Source: an uncultured Exiguobacterium sp. (GTDB lineage: Bacteria > Bacillota > Bacilli > Exiguobacteriales > Exiguobacteriaceae). From it: 54,577 nucleotides of DNA. The translations under genes were made by a program, and so were the position numbers. Shown here in pieces: positions 28,309 to 40,898 of this stretch; within the stretch, counting starts at the first letter, position 1; every line of letters begins with the position of its first letter. The stretch is from assembly GCA_913775715.1 (NCBI GenBank), contig CAJYMC010000003.1, forward strand, positions 1 to 54,577, written 5' to 3'. The notes below the pieces were generated by a model that searched no databases, was not told where the DNA came from, and worked only from the letters and a program-made list of their open reading frames with translations.

Positions 28309-30387
28309 ATGGCAAGAGAATTCTCCCTTAAGAACACTCGTAACATCGGGATCATGGCTCACATCGATGCTGGTAAAACAACAACGACTGAGCGTATCCT
28401 GTATTACACGGGTCGTATCCACAAGATTGGTGAAACGCACGAAGGTGCTTCACAAATGGACTGGATGGAGCAAGAGCAAGAGCGTGGGATCACGATTACA
28501 TCGGCAGCAACAACTGCTCAATGGAAAGGTAACCGCGTAAACATCATCGATACACCTGGACACGTAGACTTCACAGTTGAGGTTGAACGTTCACTTCGCG
28601 TACTTGATGGTGCGGTAGCAGTACTTGACGCTCAGTCTGGTGTTGAGCCACAAACTGAGACAGTATGGCGCCAAGCTACAACTTACGGCGTACCACGTAT
28701 CGTTTTCGTTAACAAAATGGATAAAATCGGTGCAGACTTCTTGTACTCGGTCGGAACGCTTCGCGAACGCCTCCAAGCGAACGCACACGCGATCCAACTT
28801 CCAATCGGTGCGGAAGATGAATTCAAAGGAATCATCGATCTCGTCGAACAGAAAACATACATGTACGGCAACGATCTCGGAACTGACATCGAAGTGACTG
28901 ACGGTTTCCCAGCTGATCTCGCTGATCAAGCTGAAGAACTCCGTGGATCATTGATCGAAGCAGTTGCGGATTACGAAGAAGAATTGATGATGAAATACCT
29001 CGAGGGTGAAGAAATCACAATCGACGAGTTGAAAGCGGCTATCCGTAAAGCAACTCTGACAGTTGACTTCTATCCTGTACTCGTAGGTTCGGCATTCAAG
29101 AACAAAGGTGTTCAGCTTATGCTTGACGCAGTTCTCGATTACCTCCCATCACCAATCGACGTTAAAGCGATCTCAGGTATCGACATGGATACGGATGAAG
29201 AAATCGTGCGTGAGTCTTCGGACGAAGCACCATTCTCTGCACTCGCGTTCAAAGTCATGACTGACCCTTACGTCGGTAAACTTACATTCTTCCGTGTGTA
29301 CTCTGGTACAGCTTCGGCAGGATCGTACGTTAAAAACTCAACAAAAGGCAAACGTGAGCGTCTTGGACGTATTCTTCAAATGCACGCAAACAGCCGTGAA
29401 GAGATCCCGATGGTATACGCGGGTGACATCGCTGCAGCTGTAGGTTTGAAAGATACAACTACTGGAGATACGCTTTGTGCAGAGAAAGACAACGTCGTTC
29501 TCGAATCAATGACATTCCCAGAACCAGTTATCTCGGTCGCTATCGAACCAAAAACGAAAGCTGACCAAGATAAAATGGGTCAAGCCCTTGCTAAGCTTGC
29601 TGAAGAGGATCCAACGTTCCGCACTGAAACAAACCCAGAGACTGGTCAAACGATCATCTCAGGTATGGGTGAGCTTCACCTCGACATCATCGTTGACCGT
29701 ATGCGTCGCGAGTTCAAAGTCGAAGCAAACGTTGGTGCTCCACAAGTAGCTTACCGTGAAACGATCCGCCAAGCGGCGAAGATCGATTCGAAGTTCGCTC
29801 GTCAATCTGGTGGTCGTGGTCAGTATGGTCACGTCGTCGTAGAATTCGAGCCGAACGAAGAAGGCGCTGGCTTCGAGTTCAACAACAAAATCGTCGGTGG
29901 TGTTGTTCCACGTGAATACATCCCAGCGGTTGAGAACGGAATCGAAGAAGCACTTCAAAACGGTATCCTTGCTGGTTACCCGGTCGTTGACGTAAAAGCT
30001 TCACTCGTCTTCGGATCGTACCACGATGTCGACTCAAACGAGATGGCATTTAAAGTTGCGGCTTCAATGGCAGTCAAACAACTCAAAGATAAGAGCGGCG
30101 CTGTTATCCTTGAGCCAATGATGAAAGTTGAAATCGTCATCCCAGACGAATACATGGGAGACATCATGGGTGATGTTACATCACGCCGTGGTCGCGTAGA
30201 AGGTATGGAAGCACGCGGTAACGCTCAAGTTGTCCGTTCAATGATTCCACTTTCTGAAATGTTCGGATACGCTACTGGTCTTCGTTCACGCACACAAGGT
30301 CGCGGAACGTACTCGATGCACTTCGATCACTACGAAGAAGTACCGAAATCAGTTGCGGAAGAAATCATCAAAAAAGCGAACGGCTAA
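28309..30387 (+). CDS. fusA: Elongation factor G
   Basis: Encodes 692 residues of EF-G, the GTPase that moves tRNA and mRNA through the ribosome and helps recycle ribosomes. GTPase motifs: [12 protein letters not shown] (P-loop), RGITI (switch I region), DTPGHVDF and NKMDK. Domain IV, which enters the decoding site, contains [19 protein letters not shown] lies before the ATG. Confidence 0.98.
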   Translation: MAREFSLKNTRNIGIMAHIDAGKTTTTERILYYTGRIHKIGETHEGASQMDWMEQEQERGITITSAATTAQWKGNRVNIIDTPGHVDFTVEVERSLRVLDGAVAVLDAQSGVEPQTETVWRQATTYGVPRIVFVNKMDKIGADFLYSVGTLRERLQANAHAIQLPIGAEDEFKGIIDLVEQKTYMYGNDLGTDIEVTDGFPADLADQAEELRGSLIEAVADYEEELMMKYLEGEEITIDELKAAIRKATLTVDFYPVLVGSAFKNKGVQLMLDAVLDYLPSPIDVKAISGIDMDTDEEIVRESSDEAPFSALAFKVMTDPYVGKLTFFRVYSGTASAGSYVKNSTKGKRERLGRILQMHANSREEIPMVYAGDIAAAVGLKDTTTGDTLCAEKDNVVLESMTFPEPVISVAIEPKTKADQDKMGQALAKLAEEDPTFRTETNPETGQTIISGMGELHLDIIVDRMRREFKVEANVGAPQVAYRETIRQAAKIDSKFARQSGGRGQYGHVVVEFEPNEEGAGFEFNNKIVGGVVPREYIPAVENGIEEALQNGILAGYPVVDVKASLVFGSYHDVDSNEMAFKVAASMAVKQLKDKSGAVILEPMMKVEIVIPDEYMGDIMGDVTSRRGRVEGMEARGNAQVVRSMIPLSEMFGYATGLRSRTQGRGTYSMHFDHYEEVPKSVAEEIIKKANG

Positions 30388-30428
30388 TCCTTCACAGGTT
30401 GTCACGCTTTTATGATTAGTGTAAGCTA

Positions 30429-30463
30429 AGGAAGGTGTACGTTATCTTACGACTCACCTTCCT
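30429..30463 (+). promoter_or_regulatory. Stem-loop between fusA and tuf
   Basis: AGGAAGGTG (30429-30437) and CACCTTCCT (30455-30463) form a perfect 9-bp stem with a 17-base loop. An AT-rich stretch without a T run follows before the tuf ribosome binding site. It may be an mRNA processing or stabilising element that lets tuf be expressed above fusA. Confidence 0.6.
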
Positions 30464-30504
30464 AGTTATAAAAAATTATTAGACACATAGAGGAGGAATT
30501 CAGA

Positions 30505-31692
<1,188 letters not shown>

Positions 31693-31702
31693 TTTTTAAG
31701 AC

Positions 31703-31739
31703 AAAGGTCTTCCGTCTCCCGTGGCGGAAGACCTTTTTT
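31703..31739 (+). terminator. Rho-independent terminator after tuf
   Basis: AAAGGTCTTCCG (31703-31714) pairs perfectly with CGGAAGACCTTT (31725-31736) around a ten-base loop, and the right arm runs into six T. It ends the str cluster. Confidence 0.94.
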
Positions 31740-31758
31740 CATTTCTTTGAAAACAGTC

Positions 31759-31787
31759 TTGCAACATGGTCTGACATCTTATATACT
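31759..31787 (+). promoter_or_regulatory. Upstream promoter (P1) of the S10-spc-alpha cluster
   Basis: TTGCAA at 31759-31764 and TATACT at 31782-31787 are 17 bp apart. It lies about 20 bases after the tuf terminator. Confidence 0.82.
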
Positions 31788-31846
31788 GAGGAAAGTGTTT
31801 GTGCGAGTGGTGAGAGACTTGAATACATATTCTATTTTATTAGTGC

Positions 31847-32317
<471 letters not shown>

Positions 32318-32385
32318 TTTTTCTTCTATAGATAGTTGATACTAGCCAGAAGATCAAAATCATTCAATATTAGGAGGTGTATCTC

Positions 32386-33012
32386 ATGGCTAAAGGAATC
32401 TTAGGAACTAAACTCGGTATGACACAAATCTTCAACGAGTCAGGCGAAGTCGTCCCTGTTACTGTCGTTTCAGTCGAAGGTAACGTTGTTCTTCAATTGA
32501 AAACAACGGAAGTTGACGGTTACGAAGCAGTCCAACTCGGCTTTGGTGATATCAAAGAAGGTCGTCAAAACAAACCGCAAAAAGGTCACGCTGCGAAAGC
32601 AAACGCGACACCTAAGCGCTTCATTAAAGAAATCCGTACATCAGTAGCAGATTTCGAAATCGGTCAAGAGATTAAAGCAGATACTTTCGCTGCAGGCGAA
32701 ATGGTTGATGTAACAGGTACGTCGAAAGGTAAAGGTTTCGCTGGTGCAATCAAGCGTCACAACCAATCACGTGGTCCAATGGCTCACGGTTCGCGTTACC
32801 ACCGTCGCCCAGGTTCAATGGGTCCTGTTGCTCCTAACCGTGTATTCAAAGGGAAATTGCTCCCTGGACGCATGGGTGGAGAGCAAATCACTGTTCAAAA
32901 CCTTGAAATCGTAAAAGTTGATGCAGAACGCGGCTTACTCCTCGTCAAGGGTGCTATCCCAGGCGCACGTAAGAGCCAAGTTGTCATCAAAACTGCGGTT
33001 AAAGGCAACTAA
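32386..33012 (+). CDS. rplC: 50S ribosomal protein L3
   Basis: Encodes 208 residues of L3, an early assembly protein whose loop reaches toward the peptidyl-transferase centre. The loop and family signature are seen in [20 protein letters not shown] and RPGSMG. ATG 32386 follows TAGGAGGTG; the in-frame GTG at 32377 lies within that site. Second gene of the S10 cluster. Confidence 0.97.
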   Translation: MAKGILGTKLGMTQIFNESGEVVPVTVVSVEGNVVLQLKTTEVDGYEAVQLGFGDIKEGRQNKPQKGHAAKANATPKRFIKEIRTSVADFEIGQEIKADTFAAGEMVDVTGTSKGKGFAGAIKRHNQSRGPMAHGSRYHRRPGSMGPVAPNRVFKGKLLPGRMGGEQITVQNLEIVKVDAERGLLLVKGAIPGARKSQVVIKTAVKGN

Positions 33013-33041
33013 TCCGTTTGCAAGGAAAGGAGGAATAACGA

Positions 33042-33665
33042 ATGCCTAAAGTAGCTTTGCTTAACCAAACAGGTACACAAGTTGGAGACATCGAGCTCGC
33101 AGATGCCGTTTTCGGAATCGAGCCAAATGAAGCAGTCGTATACGATGCAATCGTCATGCAACAAGCTTCACGTCGCCAAGGTACACATGATACAAAAGGT
33201 CGCTCGGAAGTTCGCGGTGGCGGCCGTAAACCATGGAAACAAAAAGGTACTGGTCGTGCACGCCAAGGTTCGATCCGTTCGCCACAATGGGTTGGCGGTG
33301 GAACTGTCTTCGGTCCAACACCACGTTCGTACGCTTACAAACTTCCTAAAAAGGTTCGTCGTCTCGCACTTCGTTCAGCACTTTCTTCGAAAGTCGCTAA
33401 CAACGAGTTCATCGTTCTTGAAGGATTGACAATCGATGCTCCTAAAACTAAGGACATGATCGCAGTATTCGCTGCTCTTTCAATCGAACGTAAAGTTCTC
33501 GTCGTTACTGCTGATTACAACGAGTCAGTCGTTCTTTCAACACGCAACATCCCAGGTGTCACAGTCGTTGACGCTGCAGGTGTAAACGTCCTTGATCTTG
33601 TCGCTCATGACAAAGTCATCATTACGAAGGACGCTGTTGCGAGAGTAGAGGAGGTGCTTGCATAA
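33042..33665 (+). CDS. rplD: 50S ribosomal protein L4
   Basis: Encodes 207 residues of L4, which lines the peptide exit tunnel. The long extended loop ([20 protein letters not shown], then [15 protein letters not shown]) that reaches the tunnel constriction is intact, consistent with macrolide sensitivity. AAAGGAGGA precedes the ATG. The stop overlaps the rplW start by one base (TAATG). L4 is the known regulator of the S10 operon in E. coli. Confidence 0.97.
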   Translation: MPKVALLNQTGTQVGDIELADAVFGIEPNEAVVYDAIVMQQASRRQGTHDTKGRSEVRGGGRKPWKQKGTGRARQGSIRSPQWVGGGTVFGPTPRSYAYKLPKKVRRLALRSALSSKVANNEFIVLEGLTIDAPKTKDMIAVFAALSIERKVLVVTADYNESVVLSTRNIPGVTVVDAAGVNVLDLVAHDKVIITKDAVARVEEVLA

Positions 33666-33949
33666 TGGCACACACACACGACATTATCAAACGTCCTGTC
33701 ATTACTGAACGTTCAGTAAACCAAATGGCTGAGAAAAAGTACACATTCGAAGTAGACGTGAAGGCATCTAAGACTCAAATCAAAGATGCAGTTGAAGCGA
33801 TCTTCGGAGTGAAAGTTGACAAAGTCAACACATTGATCTCAAAACCAAAAGCAAAACGCGTAGGTCGTCACGCTGGTTACACAGCACGCCGCAAAAAAGC
33901 GGTCGTCACGCTTACTGCAGATAGCAAAGAACTCGATTACCTCGGTTAA
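33665..33949 (+). CDS. rplW: 50S ribosomal protein L23
   Basis: Encodes 94 residues of L23, the tunnel-exit docking site for trigger factor and signal recognition particle. The start [20 protein letters not shown] and the basic loop [20 protein letters not shown] are typical. Translation is coupled to rplD by the TAATG overlap and served by GAGGAGGTG within the end of rplD. Confidence 0.96.
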   Translation: MAHTHDIIKRPVITERSVNQMAEKKYTFEVDVKASKTQIKDAVEAIFGVKVDKVNTLISKPKAKRVGRHAGYTARRKKAVVTLTADSKELDYLG

Positions 33950-33981
33950 TCGGAACTCTGTAGAAAAGGAGGGAACTCTCG

Positions 33982-34812
33982 ATGGGAATTAAAAAGTTTA
34001 AACCGACCACTAACGGTCGTCGTAATATGACTGCACTTGACTTTGCTGAGATTACGGCTTCACGTCCTGAAAAATCGTTAACTGAAAAGCTTTCGAAAAA
34101 GGGCGGACGTAACAACCAAGGTCGCTTGACAGTACGTCACCAAGGTGGCGGACACAAACGTAAATATCGTATCATCGACTTCAAACGGAACAAGGATGGC
34201 ATCGCTGGTCGTGTCGCTACAATTGAGTACGATCCAAACCGCTCTGCTAACATCGCATTGATCCACTACATCGATGGTGAAAAACGCTACATCCTCGCAC
34301 CGAAAGGCTTGAAAGTAGACATGCAAGTCATGGCTGGACCAGAAGCTGACATTAAAGTCGGTAATGCTCTTCCACTTTCAAACATCCCAGTCGGTACGTT
34401 GATCCACAACATCGAACTTAAGCCAGGTAAAGGTGGTCAGCTCGTTCGCGCAGCTGGTACTTCTGCTCAGCTTCTCGGTAAAGATGGTAAATACGCGATC
34501 GTTCGTCTTCAATCAGGCGAAACTCGTATGATCCTTGCTACTTGCCGTGCAACAGTCGGCGCTGTCGGTAATGAAGAGCACGAGCTCGTCAATATCGGTA
34601 AAGCTGGTCGTTCACGCTGGCTCGGAAAACGTCCTACAGTTCGTGGTTCTGTCATGAACCCAGTCGATCACCCACACGGTGGTGGTGAAGGACGTGCTCC
34701 AATCGGTCGTTCGGGCCCACTTACTCCTTGGGGTAAACCGGCACTCGGATACAAAACTCGTAAGAAAAACAAAGCGAGCGATAAATATATCGTCCGTCGT
34801 TCTAAAAAATAA
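33982..34812 (+). CDS. rplB: 50S ribosomal protein L2
   Basis: Encodes 276 residues of L2, needed for subunit association and the peptidyl-transferase centre. The conserved histidine lies in [19 protein letters not shown] near the C-terminus; [17 protein letters not shown] is the first conserved segment. AAAGGAGGG precedes the ATG. The long hairpin in the 63-base gap before rpsS is listed separately. Confidence 0.98.
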   Translation: MGIKKFKPTTNGRRNMTALDFAEITASRPEKSLTEKLSKKGGRNNQGRLTVRHQGGGHKRKYRIIDFKRNKDGIAGRVATIEYDPNRSANIALIHYIDGEKRYILAPKGLKVDMQVMAGPEADIKVGNALPLSNIPVGTLIHNIELKPGKGGQLVRAAGTSAQLLGKDGKYAIVRLQSGETRMILATCRATVGAVGNEEHELVNIGKAGRSRWLGKRPTVRGSVMNPVDHPHGGGEGRAPIGRSGPLTPWGKPALGYKTRKKNKASDKYIVRRSKK

Positions 34813-34815
34813 TTA

Positions 34816-34857
34816 CATGATTTCTGGACGGTTCGTAGGAACCGTTCCTGAATCATG
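34816..34857 (+). promoter_or_regulatory. Hairpin between rplB and rpsS
   Basis: CATGATT (34816-34822) pairs with AATCATG (34851-34857) and ACGGTTC (34828-34834) with GAACCGT (34839-34845), around a GTAG tetraloop with an internal loop between the helices. It lies just before the rpsS ribosome binding site AAAGGGAGG. A processing or protein-binding site is possible. Confidence 0.6.
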
Positions 34858-34875
34858 CCAAAGGGAGGTACAACT

Positions 34876-35154
34876 ATGGGTCGCAGCTTGAAAAAAGGTC
34901 CATTCGCAGATCACCATCTGCTCGCTAAGGTTGATAAAGCCAACGAAGCTGGTGACAAACATGTCATCAAAACTTGGTCACGCCGCTCGACAATCTTCCC
35001 AGAGTTCATCGGTCACACGATCGCTGTCTACGATGGTCGTAAACACGTACCGGTTTACGTGACAGAAGATATGGTCGGTCACAAACTTGGTGAATTCGCT
35101 CCAACACGTTCTTACAAAGGACATGCTGGAAACGATAAGAAAACGAAACGTTAA
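34876..35154 (+). CDS. rpsS: 30S ribosomal protein S19
   Basis: Encodes 92 residues of S19, which forms the head-top complex with S13. The signature region reads [20 protein letters not shown], and the tail [20 protein letters not shown] is typical. The ATG at 34876 follows AAAGGGAGGT; a start at 34855 would lie in the hairpin before it. Confidence 0.97.
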   Translation: MGRSLKKGPFADHHLLAKVDKANEAGDKHVIKTWSRRSTIFPEFIGHTIAVYDGRKHVPVYVTEDMVGHKLGEFAPTRSYKGHAGNDKKTKR

Positions 35155-35174
35155 TCTGAGGGGAGGTACTCATT

Positions 35175-35507
35175 ATGCAATCAAAAGCATCGGCTAATAT
35201 GGTTCGCATTGCTCCTCGTAAGGCACGTCTCGTAGTAGACTTAATCCGCGGGAAGCAAATCGGCGAAGCACTTTCGATTCTTGCTTACACGAACAAGGCA
35301 GCAACGCCAATCGTTGAGAAAGTATTGAAATCGGCAATCGCGAACGCTGAGCACAACTTCGACATGAACATCGAAAACCTCGTAGTTACTGAGGCTTACG
35401 TAAACGAAGGTCCAACGCTCAAACGTTTCCGCCCACGTGCAATGGGTCGCGCAAGCCGCATCAACAAACGTACGAGCCACGTTCACATCGTGGTATCTGA
35501 AAAATAA
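35175..35507 (+). CDS. rplV: 50S ribosomal protein L22
   Basis: Encodes 110 residues of L22. The beta-hairpin that reaches the exit tunnel is in the conserved [20 protein letters not shown] region, without the insertions or deletions that cause macrolide resistance. The start [20 protein letters not shown] matches the family. GAGGGGAGGT precedes the ATG. Confidence 0.97.
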   Translation: MQSKASANMVRIAPRKARLVVDLIRGKQIGEALSILAYTNKAATPIVEKVLKSAIANAEHNFDMNIENLVVTEAYVNEGPTLKRFRPRAMGRASRINKRTSHVHIVVSEK

Positions 35508-35519
35508 GGAGGGATTACC

Positions 35520-36176
35520 GTGGGTCAGAAGATTAACCCAACTGGTCTTCGCGTAGGTATCATCAAAGACTGGGAATCACGTTGGTTCGCAGATAAAGAC
35601 TATGCTGATCTCCTTCATGAAGACTACGTAGTTCGTGAATATATCGAAAAACGTCTTAAAGACGCTAGTGTCTCTAAAGTAGAAATCGAGCGCGCAGCTA
35701 ACCGCTTGAACATCTCACTTCACACTGCTAAGCCTGGTATGGTTATCGGTAAAGGCGGTTCTGAAATCGAAACACTTCGTAAAGACATCACTAACCTTGC
35801 AAAAGGCAAACGCGTTCACGTTAACGTCGTTGAAGTGAAAAACCCGGATGCAGTTGCTAAACTCGTCGCTGAGAACATCGCTCGCCAACTTGAAGGTCGC
35901 GTATCGTTCCGTCGTGCTATGAAGCAATCAATCCAACGCTCAATGCGTTCTGGTATCAAAGGAATCAAGACTGAAGTTTCTGGTCGTCTTGGTGGCGCTG
36001 ATATCGCTCGTTCTGAGAAGTATTCGGAAGGAACAGTTCCACTTCATACACTCCGTGCAGACATCGATTACGGTACTGCAGAAGCAGATACAACTTACGG
36101 CAAAATTGGCGTAAAAGTATGGCTCCACCACGGTGAAGTGCTTCCTACGAAAAAAGCAGCAGCAAACGAAGAATAA
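35520..36176 (+). CDS. rpsC: 30S ribosomal protein S3
   Basis: Encodes 218 residues of S3 at the mRNA entry channel. A KH domain with [16 protein letters not shown] (about residues 71-86) is present, and the C-terminal domain includes [20 protein letters not shown]. The start is GTG at 35520, seven bases after AAGGAGGG. The gap from rplV is only 12 bases. Confidence 0.97.
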   Translation: MGQKINPTGLRVGIIKDWESRWFADKDYADLLHEDYVVREYIEKRLKDASVSKVEIERAANRLNISLHTAKPGMVIGKGGSEIETLRKDITNLAKGKRVHVNVVEVKNPDAVAKLVAENIARQLEGRVSFRRAMKQSIQRSMRSGIKGIKTEVSGRLGGADIARSEKYSEGTVPLHTLRADIDYGTAEADTTYGKIGVKVWLHHGEVLPTKKAAANEE

Positions 36177-36209
36177 TCCACATCCGTCTAGGGAAGGAGG
36201 CAACACAAC

Positions 36210-36647
36210 ATGTTGTTACCAAAACGTGTAAAATATCGTCGTGTTCACCGCGGCAACATGCGTGGTAAAGCGAAACGTGGTACTACAGTACACTTCGGCG
36301 AGTTCGGTATCCAAGCTCAAGAAGCTAGCTGGATCACTAGCCGTCAAATCGAATCAGCGCGTATCGCGATGACTCGTTATATGAAACGTGGTGGTAAAGT
36401 GTGGATCAAGATCTTCCCACACAAGCCATACACTAAAAAACCTCTTGAAGTCCGAATGGGTTCAGGTAAAGGTGCTCCGGAGGGCTGGGTAGCAGTCGTC
36501 AAACCGGGTAAAGTAATGTTCGAAATCGCAGGAGTATCGGAAGAGATCGCACGCGAAGCTCTCCGTCTTGCATCACACAAACTTCCAGTAAAATGTAAGT
36601 TCGTAAAACGTGAAGAAAATGGTGGTGATACGAATGAAAGCAACTGA
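36210..36647 (+). CDS. rplP: 50S ribosomal protein L16
   Basis: Encodes 145 residues of L16, which contacts the elbow of A-site tRNA and is a late assembly protein. Conserved segments are [19 protein letters not shown] and [30 protein letters not shown] precedes the ATG. The stop overlaps the rpmC start by 14 bases. Confidence 0.97.
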   Translation: MLLPKRVKYRRVHRGNMRGKAKRGTTVHFGEFGIQAQEASWITSRQIESARIAMTRYMKRGGKVWIKIFPHKPYTKKPLEVRMGSGKGAPEGWVAVVKPGKVMFEIAGVSEEIAREALRLASHKLPVKCKFVKREENGGDTNESN

Positions 36648-36837
36648 TCTCCGTCAGCAAACAACTGAAGAGCTTAACGGTAAAGTCGGTTCGTGGAAAG
36701 AAGAGTTGTTCAACCTTCGTTTCCAACTCGCGACTGGTCAGCTTGAGAACCCTGCTCGTATCCGTGAAGTGCGCAAGTCGATTGCACGCGCGAAAACCGT
36801 TCTTCGTGAACGCGAACTCGGCATCAACAACGCATAA
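36634..36837 (+). CDS. rpmC: 50S ribosomal protein L29
   Basis: Encodes 67 residues of L29, a two-helix protein at the tunnel exit beside L23. [20 protein letters not shown] is the family signature. The ATG at 36634 is inside the end of rplP, with GGTGGTGAT upstream as a ribosome binding site; the frame from 36610 is longer than the family and lacks one. Confidence 0.95.
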   Translation: MKATDLRQQTTEELNGKVGSWKEELFNLRFQLATGQLENPARIREVRKSIARAKTVLRERELGINNA

Positions 36838-36868
36838 TTCACTCGGATTCTGAGAGGAGGAACACTCA

Positions 36869-37132
36869 ATGGAACGCACTAACAACCGCAAAGTGTTAAC
36901 TGGACGCGTCGTTTCTGACAAAATGGACAAAACGATCGTAGTTACAGTTGAAACAAAAGTAAAGCACAAGCTTTACGGCAAACGCGTAAACTACTCTAAA
37001 AAGTACAAAGCGCATGATGAAAACAACACAGCTAAAATCGGTGATGTTGTACGCATTCAAGAAACACGTCCATTATCTAAGGACAAACGTTTCCGTCTCG
37101 TAGAAGTCATTGAAGAAGCAGTAATCATCTAA
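36869..37132 (+). CDS. rpsQ: 30S ribosomal protein S17
   Basis: Encodes 87 residues of S17, an OB-fold primary binder of the 16S 5' domain. The segments [20 protein letters not shown] and [20 protein letters not shown] are the conserved strands and the family signature. GAGAGGAGGAA precedes the ATG. Confidence 0.97.
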   Translation: MERTNNRKVLTGRVVSDKMDKTIVVTVETKVKHKLYGKRVNYSKKYKAHDENNTAKIGDVVRIQETRPLSKDKRFRLVEVIEEAVII

Positions 37133-37156
37133 ACTCTAATTAGTTCGGGTGAATAA

Positions 37157-37549
<393 letters not shown>

Positions 37550-37583
37550 TTCCAAAGAATTCCTACAAGGAGGTGCTCTAACG

Positions 37584-37895
37584 ATGCATGTCAAAAAAGG
37601 TGATAAAGTTCAGGTTATGACTGGTAAAGACAAAGGCAAACAAGGCGTTGTCCTTACAGCTATGCCTAAAAAAGATCGCGTAATCGTCGAAGGCGTTAAC
37701 ATGATCAAAAAACACTCAAAACCTTCTCAACTCAACCCGCAAGGCGGAATTGTCGAGAAAGAAGCACCGATTCACGTATCGAACGTTATGCTCATCGACC
37801 CTAAGACAGGTAACCCAACACGCGTTGGTTTCACTGTGGTTGACGGCAAGAAAGTACGTATCGCTAAAAAATCGGGCGAAGCTTTAGATAAATAA
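37584..37895 (+). CDS. rplX: 50S ribosomal protein L24
   Basis: Encodes 103 residues of L24, an assembly initiator near the tunnel exit. The N-terminal KOW motif reads [20 protein letters not shown] (residues ~4-23). The C-terminal strands [18 protein letters not shown] are conserved. CAAGGAGGTG precedes the ATG. Confidence 0.97.
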   Translation: MHVKKGDKVQVMTGKDKGKQGVVLTAMPKKDRVIVEGVNMIKKHSKPSQLNPQGGIVEKEAPIHVSNVMLIDPKTGNPTRVGFTVVDGKKVRIAKKSGEALDK

Positions 37896-37926
37896 GAAGA
37901 TTTAAAGAAAGGAGGTCCACTTTCTG

Positions 37927-38466
37927 ATGAACCGTTTAAAAGCTAAATACCAAGACGAAATCGTCAAAGTAATGATGGAGAAATTCAATTACAGTTCTGT
38001 AATGCAAGCGCCGAAAGTCGATAAGATCGTAATCAACATGGGTGTTGGTGACGCTGTTACGAACTCTAAGGCACTTGACATGGCAGTTGAAGAGCTTCAG
38101 CTCCTCACTGGTCAGAAGCCACTCATCACGAAAGCTAAGAAATCAATCGCTGGTTTCAAACTTCGTGAAGGTATGCCAATCGGTGCGAAGGTTACACTTC
38201 GTGGCGAGCGCATGTACGAATTCCTCGACAAGTTGATCAACGTGTCACTTCCACGTGTACGTGACTTCCGTGGCGTATCGAAAAAATCTTTCGATGGCCG
38301 TGGTAACTACACGCTAGGCGTGAAGGAACAATTGATCTTCCCAGAGATCGACTACGATCGCGTATCGAAAGTCCGTGGTATGGACATCGTTATCGTAACT
38401 ACTGCTAACACGGATGAAGAGTCACGTGAGCTTCTCACAGCACTCGGCATGCCATTCCAAAAATAA
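37927..38466 (+). CDS. rplE: 50S ribosomal protein L5
   Basis: Encodes 179 residues of L5, which binds 5S rRNA and contacts P-site t[22 protein letters not shown] is the family signature, and [19 protein letters not shown] follows. AAAGGAGGTCC precedes the ATG. rpsN begins 14 bases after the stop. Confidence 0.97.
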   Translation: MNRLKAKYQDEIVKVMMEKFNYSSVMQAPKVDKIVINMGVGDAVTNSKALDMAVEELQLLTGQKPLITKAKKSIAGFKLREGMPIGAKVTLRGERMYEFLDKLINVSLPRVRDFRGVSKKSFDGRGNYTLGVKEQLIFPEIDYDRVSKVRGMDIVIVTTANTDEESRELLTALGMPFQK

Positions 38467-38480
38467 GGGAGGTCGACAAC

Positions 38481-38750
38481 ATGGCTAAGAAATCAATGAT
38501 CGCACGTGAAGTAAAACGTCAAGCACTCGTTGAGCGCTTCGCTGAAAAACGCGCAGAATTGAAAGCACAAGGCGACTACATCGGCTTGAGCAAACTCCCA
38601 CGTAACTCTTCAGCGGTTCGTTTACACAACCGTTGTAGTATCACTGGCCGTCCACACGGTTACATTGGTAAATTCGGTATCAGCCGTATTAAGTTCCGTG
38701 ATCTTGCTCATAAAGGTCAAATCCCTGGTGTTAAAAAAGCAAGCTGGTAA
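38481..38750 (+). CDS. rpsN: 30S ribosomal protein S14, long zinc-independent form
   Basis: Encodes 89 residues of S14, needed for head assembly of the 30S subunit. It has only one cysteine (in [10 protein letters not shown]) and no CxxC pairs, so it is the C-minus form that does not bind zinc. In Bacillus the same position of the spc cluster codes for a 61-residue zinc-binding S14, and the long form is a Zur-regulated spare copy elsewhere. The ending [11 protein letters not shown] is typical. GGGAGGTCG precedes the ATG. The variation is discussed in the findings. Confidence 0.96.
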   Translation: MAKKSMIAREVKRQALVERFAEKRAELKAQGDYIGLSKLPRNSSAVRLHNRCSITGRPHGYIGKFGISRIKFRDLAHKGQIPGVKKASW

Positions 38751-38781
38751 TTCATTAAAGTTGTGAAAGGAGGTACATCGC

Positions 38782-39180
38782 ATGGTTATGACAGATCCGA
38801 TTGCAGATATGCTTACACGCATTCGTAATGCAAACATGGTTCGCCATGAGAAGTTGGAAATGCCAGCTTCTACAATCAAACGTGAAGTCGCTGAAATCCT
38901 CAAACGTGAAGGTTTCATCCGCGATGTTGAATATCTCGAGGACAGCAAACAAGGTACGCTCCGCGTATTCCTTAAATACGGCGCAAGCAACGAGCGCGTT
39001 ATCACTGGACTCAAACGTATCTCGAAACCAGGTCTTCGCGTTTACGCGAAAGCTGATGAAATCCCGAAAGTACTCGGTGGTCTCGGAATCGCTATCGTTT
39101 CAACATCTAAAGGTGTAATGACTGACAAAGAAGCTCGCCAACAAAAAGTCGGCGGCGAAGTGATCGCATACATCTGGTAA
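38782..39180 (+). CDS. rpsH: 30S ribosomal protein S8
   Basis: Encodes 132 residues of S8, a primary 16S-binding protein and the known spc operon repressor in E. coli. Conserved: [18 protein letters not shown] and the C-terminal rRNA-binding segment [31 protein letters not shown] precedes the ATG. Confidence 0.97.
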   Translation: MVMTDPIADMLTRIRNANMVRHEKLEMPASTIKREVAEILKREGFIRDVEYLEDSKQGTLRVFLKYGASNERVITGLKRISKPGLRVYAKADEIPKVLGGLGIAIVSTSKGVMTDKEARQQKVGGEVIAYIW

Positions 39181-39211
39181 TACACGCATAAAAAGAACGG
39201 AGGTGTCTTAA

Positions 39212-39748
39212 ATGTCACGTATTGGTAAAAAGCCAGTCGTCATCCCAGCAGGCGTTACAGTAACAGTTGAAAACAACACGGTTACGGTAAAAGGTCCTAA
39301 AGGGGAACTCTCACGCGAGTTCAGCCCAGCTATGGCGATTAACGTAGAAGGTAATGAATTGACTGTCACTCGTCCGAACGACGAGAAAGCAAGCCGTACG
39401 ATCCACGGAACGACTCGTGCGCTTATCGCGAACATGGTCGAAGGTGTAAGCAACGGTTTCGCTAAGACACTCGATATCCAAGGTGTTGGTTACCGTGCAC
39501 AAAAGCAAGGTAACAAAATCGTACTCAACCTCGGTTACTCACACCCAATCGAGTACACTCCGGAACAAGGCATCGAAGTCGAAGTTCCTACGAATACGCA
39601 ACTCATCGTTCGCGGAATCAGCAAAGAACGTGTTGGTCACGTCGCTGCATTGATCCGTTCGTACCGTCAACCTGAGCCGTACAAAGGTAAAGGTATTCGT
39701 TACAGTGATGAAGTCGTTCGTCGTAAAGAAGGTAAAACAGGTAAGTAA
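39212..39748 (+). CDS. rplF: 50S ribosomal protein L6
   Basis: Encodes 178 residues of L6 next to the sarcin-ricin loop. The two duplicated domains are visible; the start [17 protein letters not shown] and the C-terminal [20 protein letters not shown] are conserved. ACGGAGGTG precedes the ATG. Confidence 0.97.
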   Translation: MSRIGKKPVVIPAGVTVTVENNTVTVKGPKGELSREFSPAMAINVEGNELTVTRPNDEKASRTIHGTTRALIANMVEGVSNGFAKTLDIQGVGYRAQKQGNKIVLNLGYSHPIEYTPEQGIEVEVPTNTQLIVRGISKERVGHVAALIRSYRQPEPYKGKGIRYSDEVVRRKEGKTGK

Positions 39749-39764
39749 TTCGCGAATGCGAATT
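39747..39764 (+). repeat. Perfect hairpin between rplF and rplR
   Basis: AATTCGC (39747-39753) and GCGAATT (39758-39764) form a perfect 7-bp stem with a GAAT loop, beginning within the rplF stop codon. No T tract follows. It may slow RNA decay or be incidental. Confidence 0.6.
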
Positions 39765-39785
39765 GACCGGAAAGGAGTGGCATAA

Positions 39786-40136
39786 ATGATCTCAAAGGCA
39801 GATAAAAACGCTACGCGTAAAAAACGTCATGGTCGTGTCCGTCGTACAATCATCGGGACTGCAACACGTCCACGTATGAACGTATTCCGTTCGAACAAGA
39901 ACATTTACGTACAAGTCATTGACGATGCAACACATGCAACACTCGCATCTGCATCATCACTCGACCTTGAAAAAGGCAACACGACTGACGCTGCGGCAGC
40001 AGTTGGTAAGCTCGCAGCTGAGCGCGCTCTTGAAAAAGGTATCGAAACAGTCGTTTTCGACCGTGGAGGATATCTCTATCATGGACGTATCAAAGCTGTA
40101 GCTGAAGCAGCTCGTGAAGCTGGTCTCAAATTCTAA
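39786..40136 (+). CDS. rplR: 50S ribosomal protein L18
   Basis: Encodes 116 residues of L18, which binds 5S rRNA with L5. The segment [20 protein letters not shown] and the ending [19 protein letters not shown] are typical. GAAAGGAGTGG precedes the ATG. Confidence 0.97.
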   Translation: MISKADKNATRKKRHGRVRRTIIGTATRPRMNVFRSNKNIYVQVIDDATHATLASASSLDLEKGNTTDAAAAVGKLAAERALEKGIETVVFDRGGYLYHGRIKAVAEAAREAGLKF

Positions 40137-40158
40137 TAGAAAAGGAGGGAACCTCTAC

Positions 40159-40659
40159 ATGCGCCAGTTAGAAATTAACATGGATCAACTCGAAGAACGC
40201 GTTGTTACCGTAAACCGCGTCGCGAAAGTAGTAAAAGGTGGCCGTCGCTTCCGTTTTGCTGCCCTCGTCGTCGTTGGTGACAAGAATGGTCACGTAGGTT
40301 TCGGTACGGGTAAAGCTCAGGAAGTGCCTGAAGCGATCCGTAAAGCAATCGAAGATGCTAAGAAAAACATGGTTAACGTTCCAATCGTTAACACAACAAT
40401 TCCACACGAAGTCAACGGTGTATTCGGTGCAGGTCACGTCTTCTTGAAGCCTGCTTCTGAAGGTACTGGAGTCATCGCTGGTGGTCCAGTTCGTGCGGTT
40501 CTCGAATTAGCGGGAATCAACGACATTCTTTCAAAATCACTTGGATCAAGCACTCCAATCAACATGGTTCGTGCGACTGTCGAAGGTCTCACATCACTCA
40601 AACGTGCTGAAGAAGTTGCGAAACTCCGCGGTAAAACCGTCGAAGAACTTCGCGGTTAA
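40159..40659 (+). CDS. rpsE: 30S ribosomal protein S5
   Basis: Encodes 166 residues of S5, involved in decoding accuracy and the spectinomycin site. The dsRBD-like N-terminal domain includes [20 protein letters not shown] and the family signature continues into [17 protein letters not shown]. The spectinomycin loop (VKGGRRF) is wild type. The ATG at 40159 follows AAAGGAGGGA; the upstream frame overlaps rplR. Confidence 0.97.
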   Translation: MRQLEINMDQLEERVVTVNRVAKVVKGGRRFRFAALVVVGDKNGHVGFGTGKAQEVPEAIRKAIEDAKKNMVNVPIVNTTIPHEVNGVFGAGHVFLKPASEGTGVIAGGPVRAVLELAGINDILSKSLGSSTPINMVRATVEGLTSLKRAEEVAKLRGKTVEELRG

Positions 40660-40677
40660 GAAAGGGAGGGAAAACAG

Positions 40678-40863
40678 ATGGCGAAACTCGCAGTTACCCT
40701 CACACGCAGCATGATCGGTCGTCCGGAGAACCAACGCGTTACTACTCGTACGCTTGGTCTCCGTAAGATGCACCAGACTGTTGTCGTACCTGACAACGCT
40801 GCTATGCGTGGGATGATTAACCACGTGTCACACTTAGTGACAGTAAAAGAAATTCAAGAGTAA
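40678..40863 (+). CDS. rpmD: 50S ribosomal protein L30
   Basis: Encodes 61 residues of L30. The conserved core is [20 protein letters not shown] followed by [22 protein letters not shown] precedes the ATG. The gene lies between rpsE and rplO as in other Firmicutes. Confidence 0.96.
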   Translation: MAKLAVTLTRSMIGRPENQRVTTRTLGLRKMHQTVVVPDNAAMRGMINHVSHLVTVKEIQE

Positions 40864-40898
40864 TAGTTCGATATAATTTTATGAGGAGGTGCCCCACT

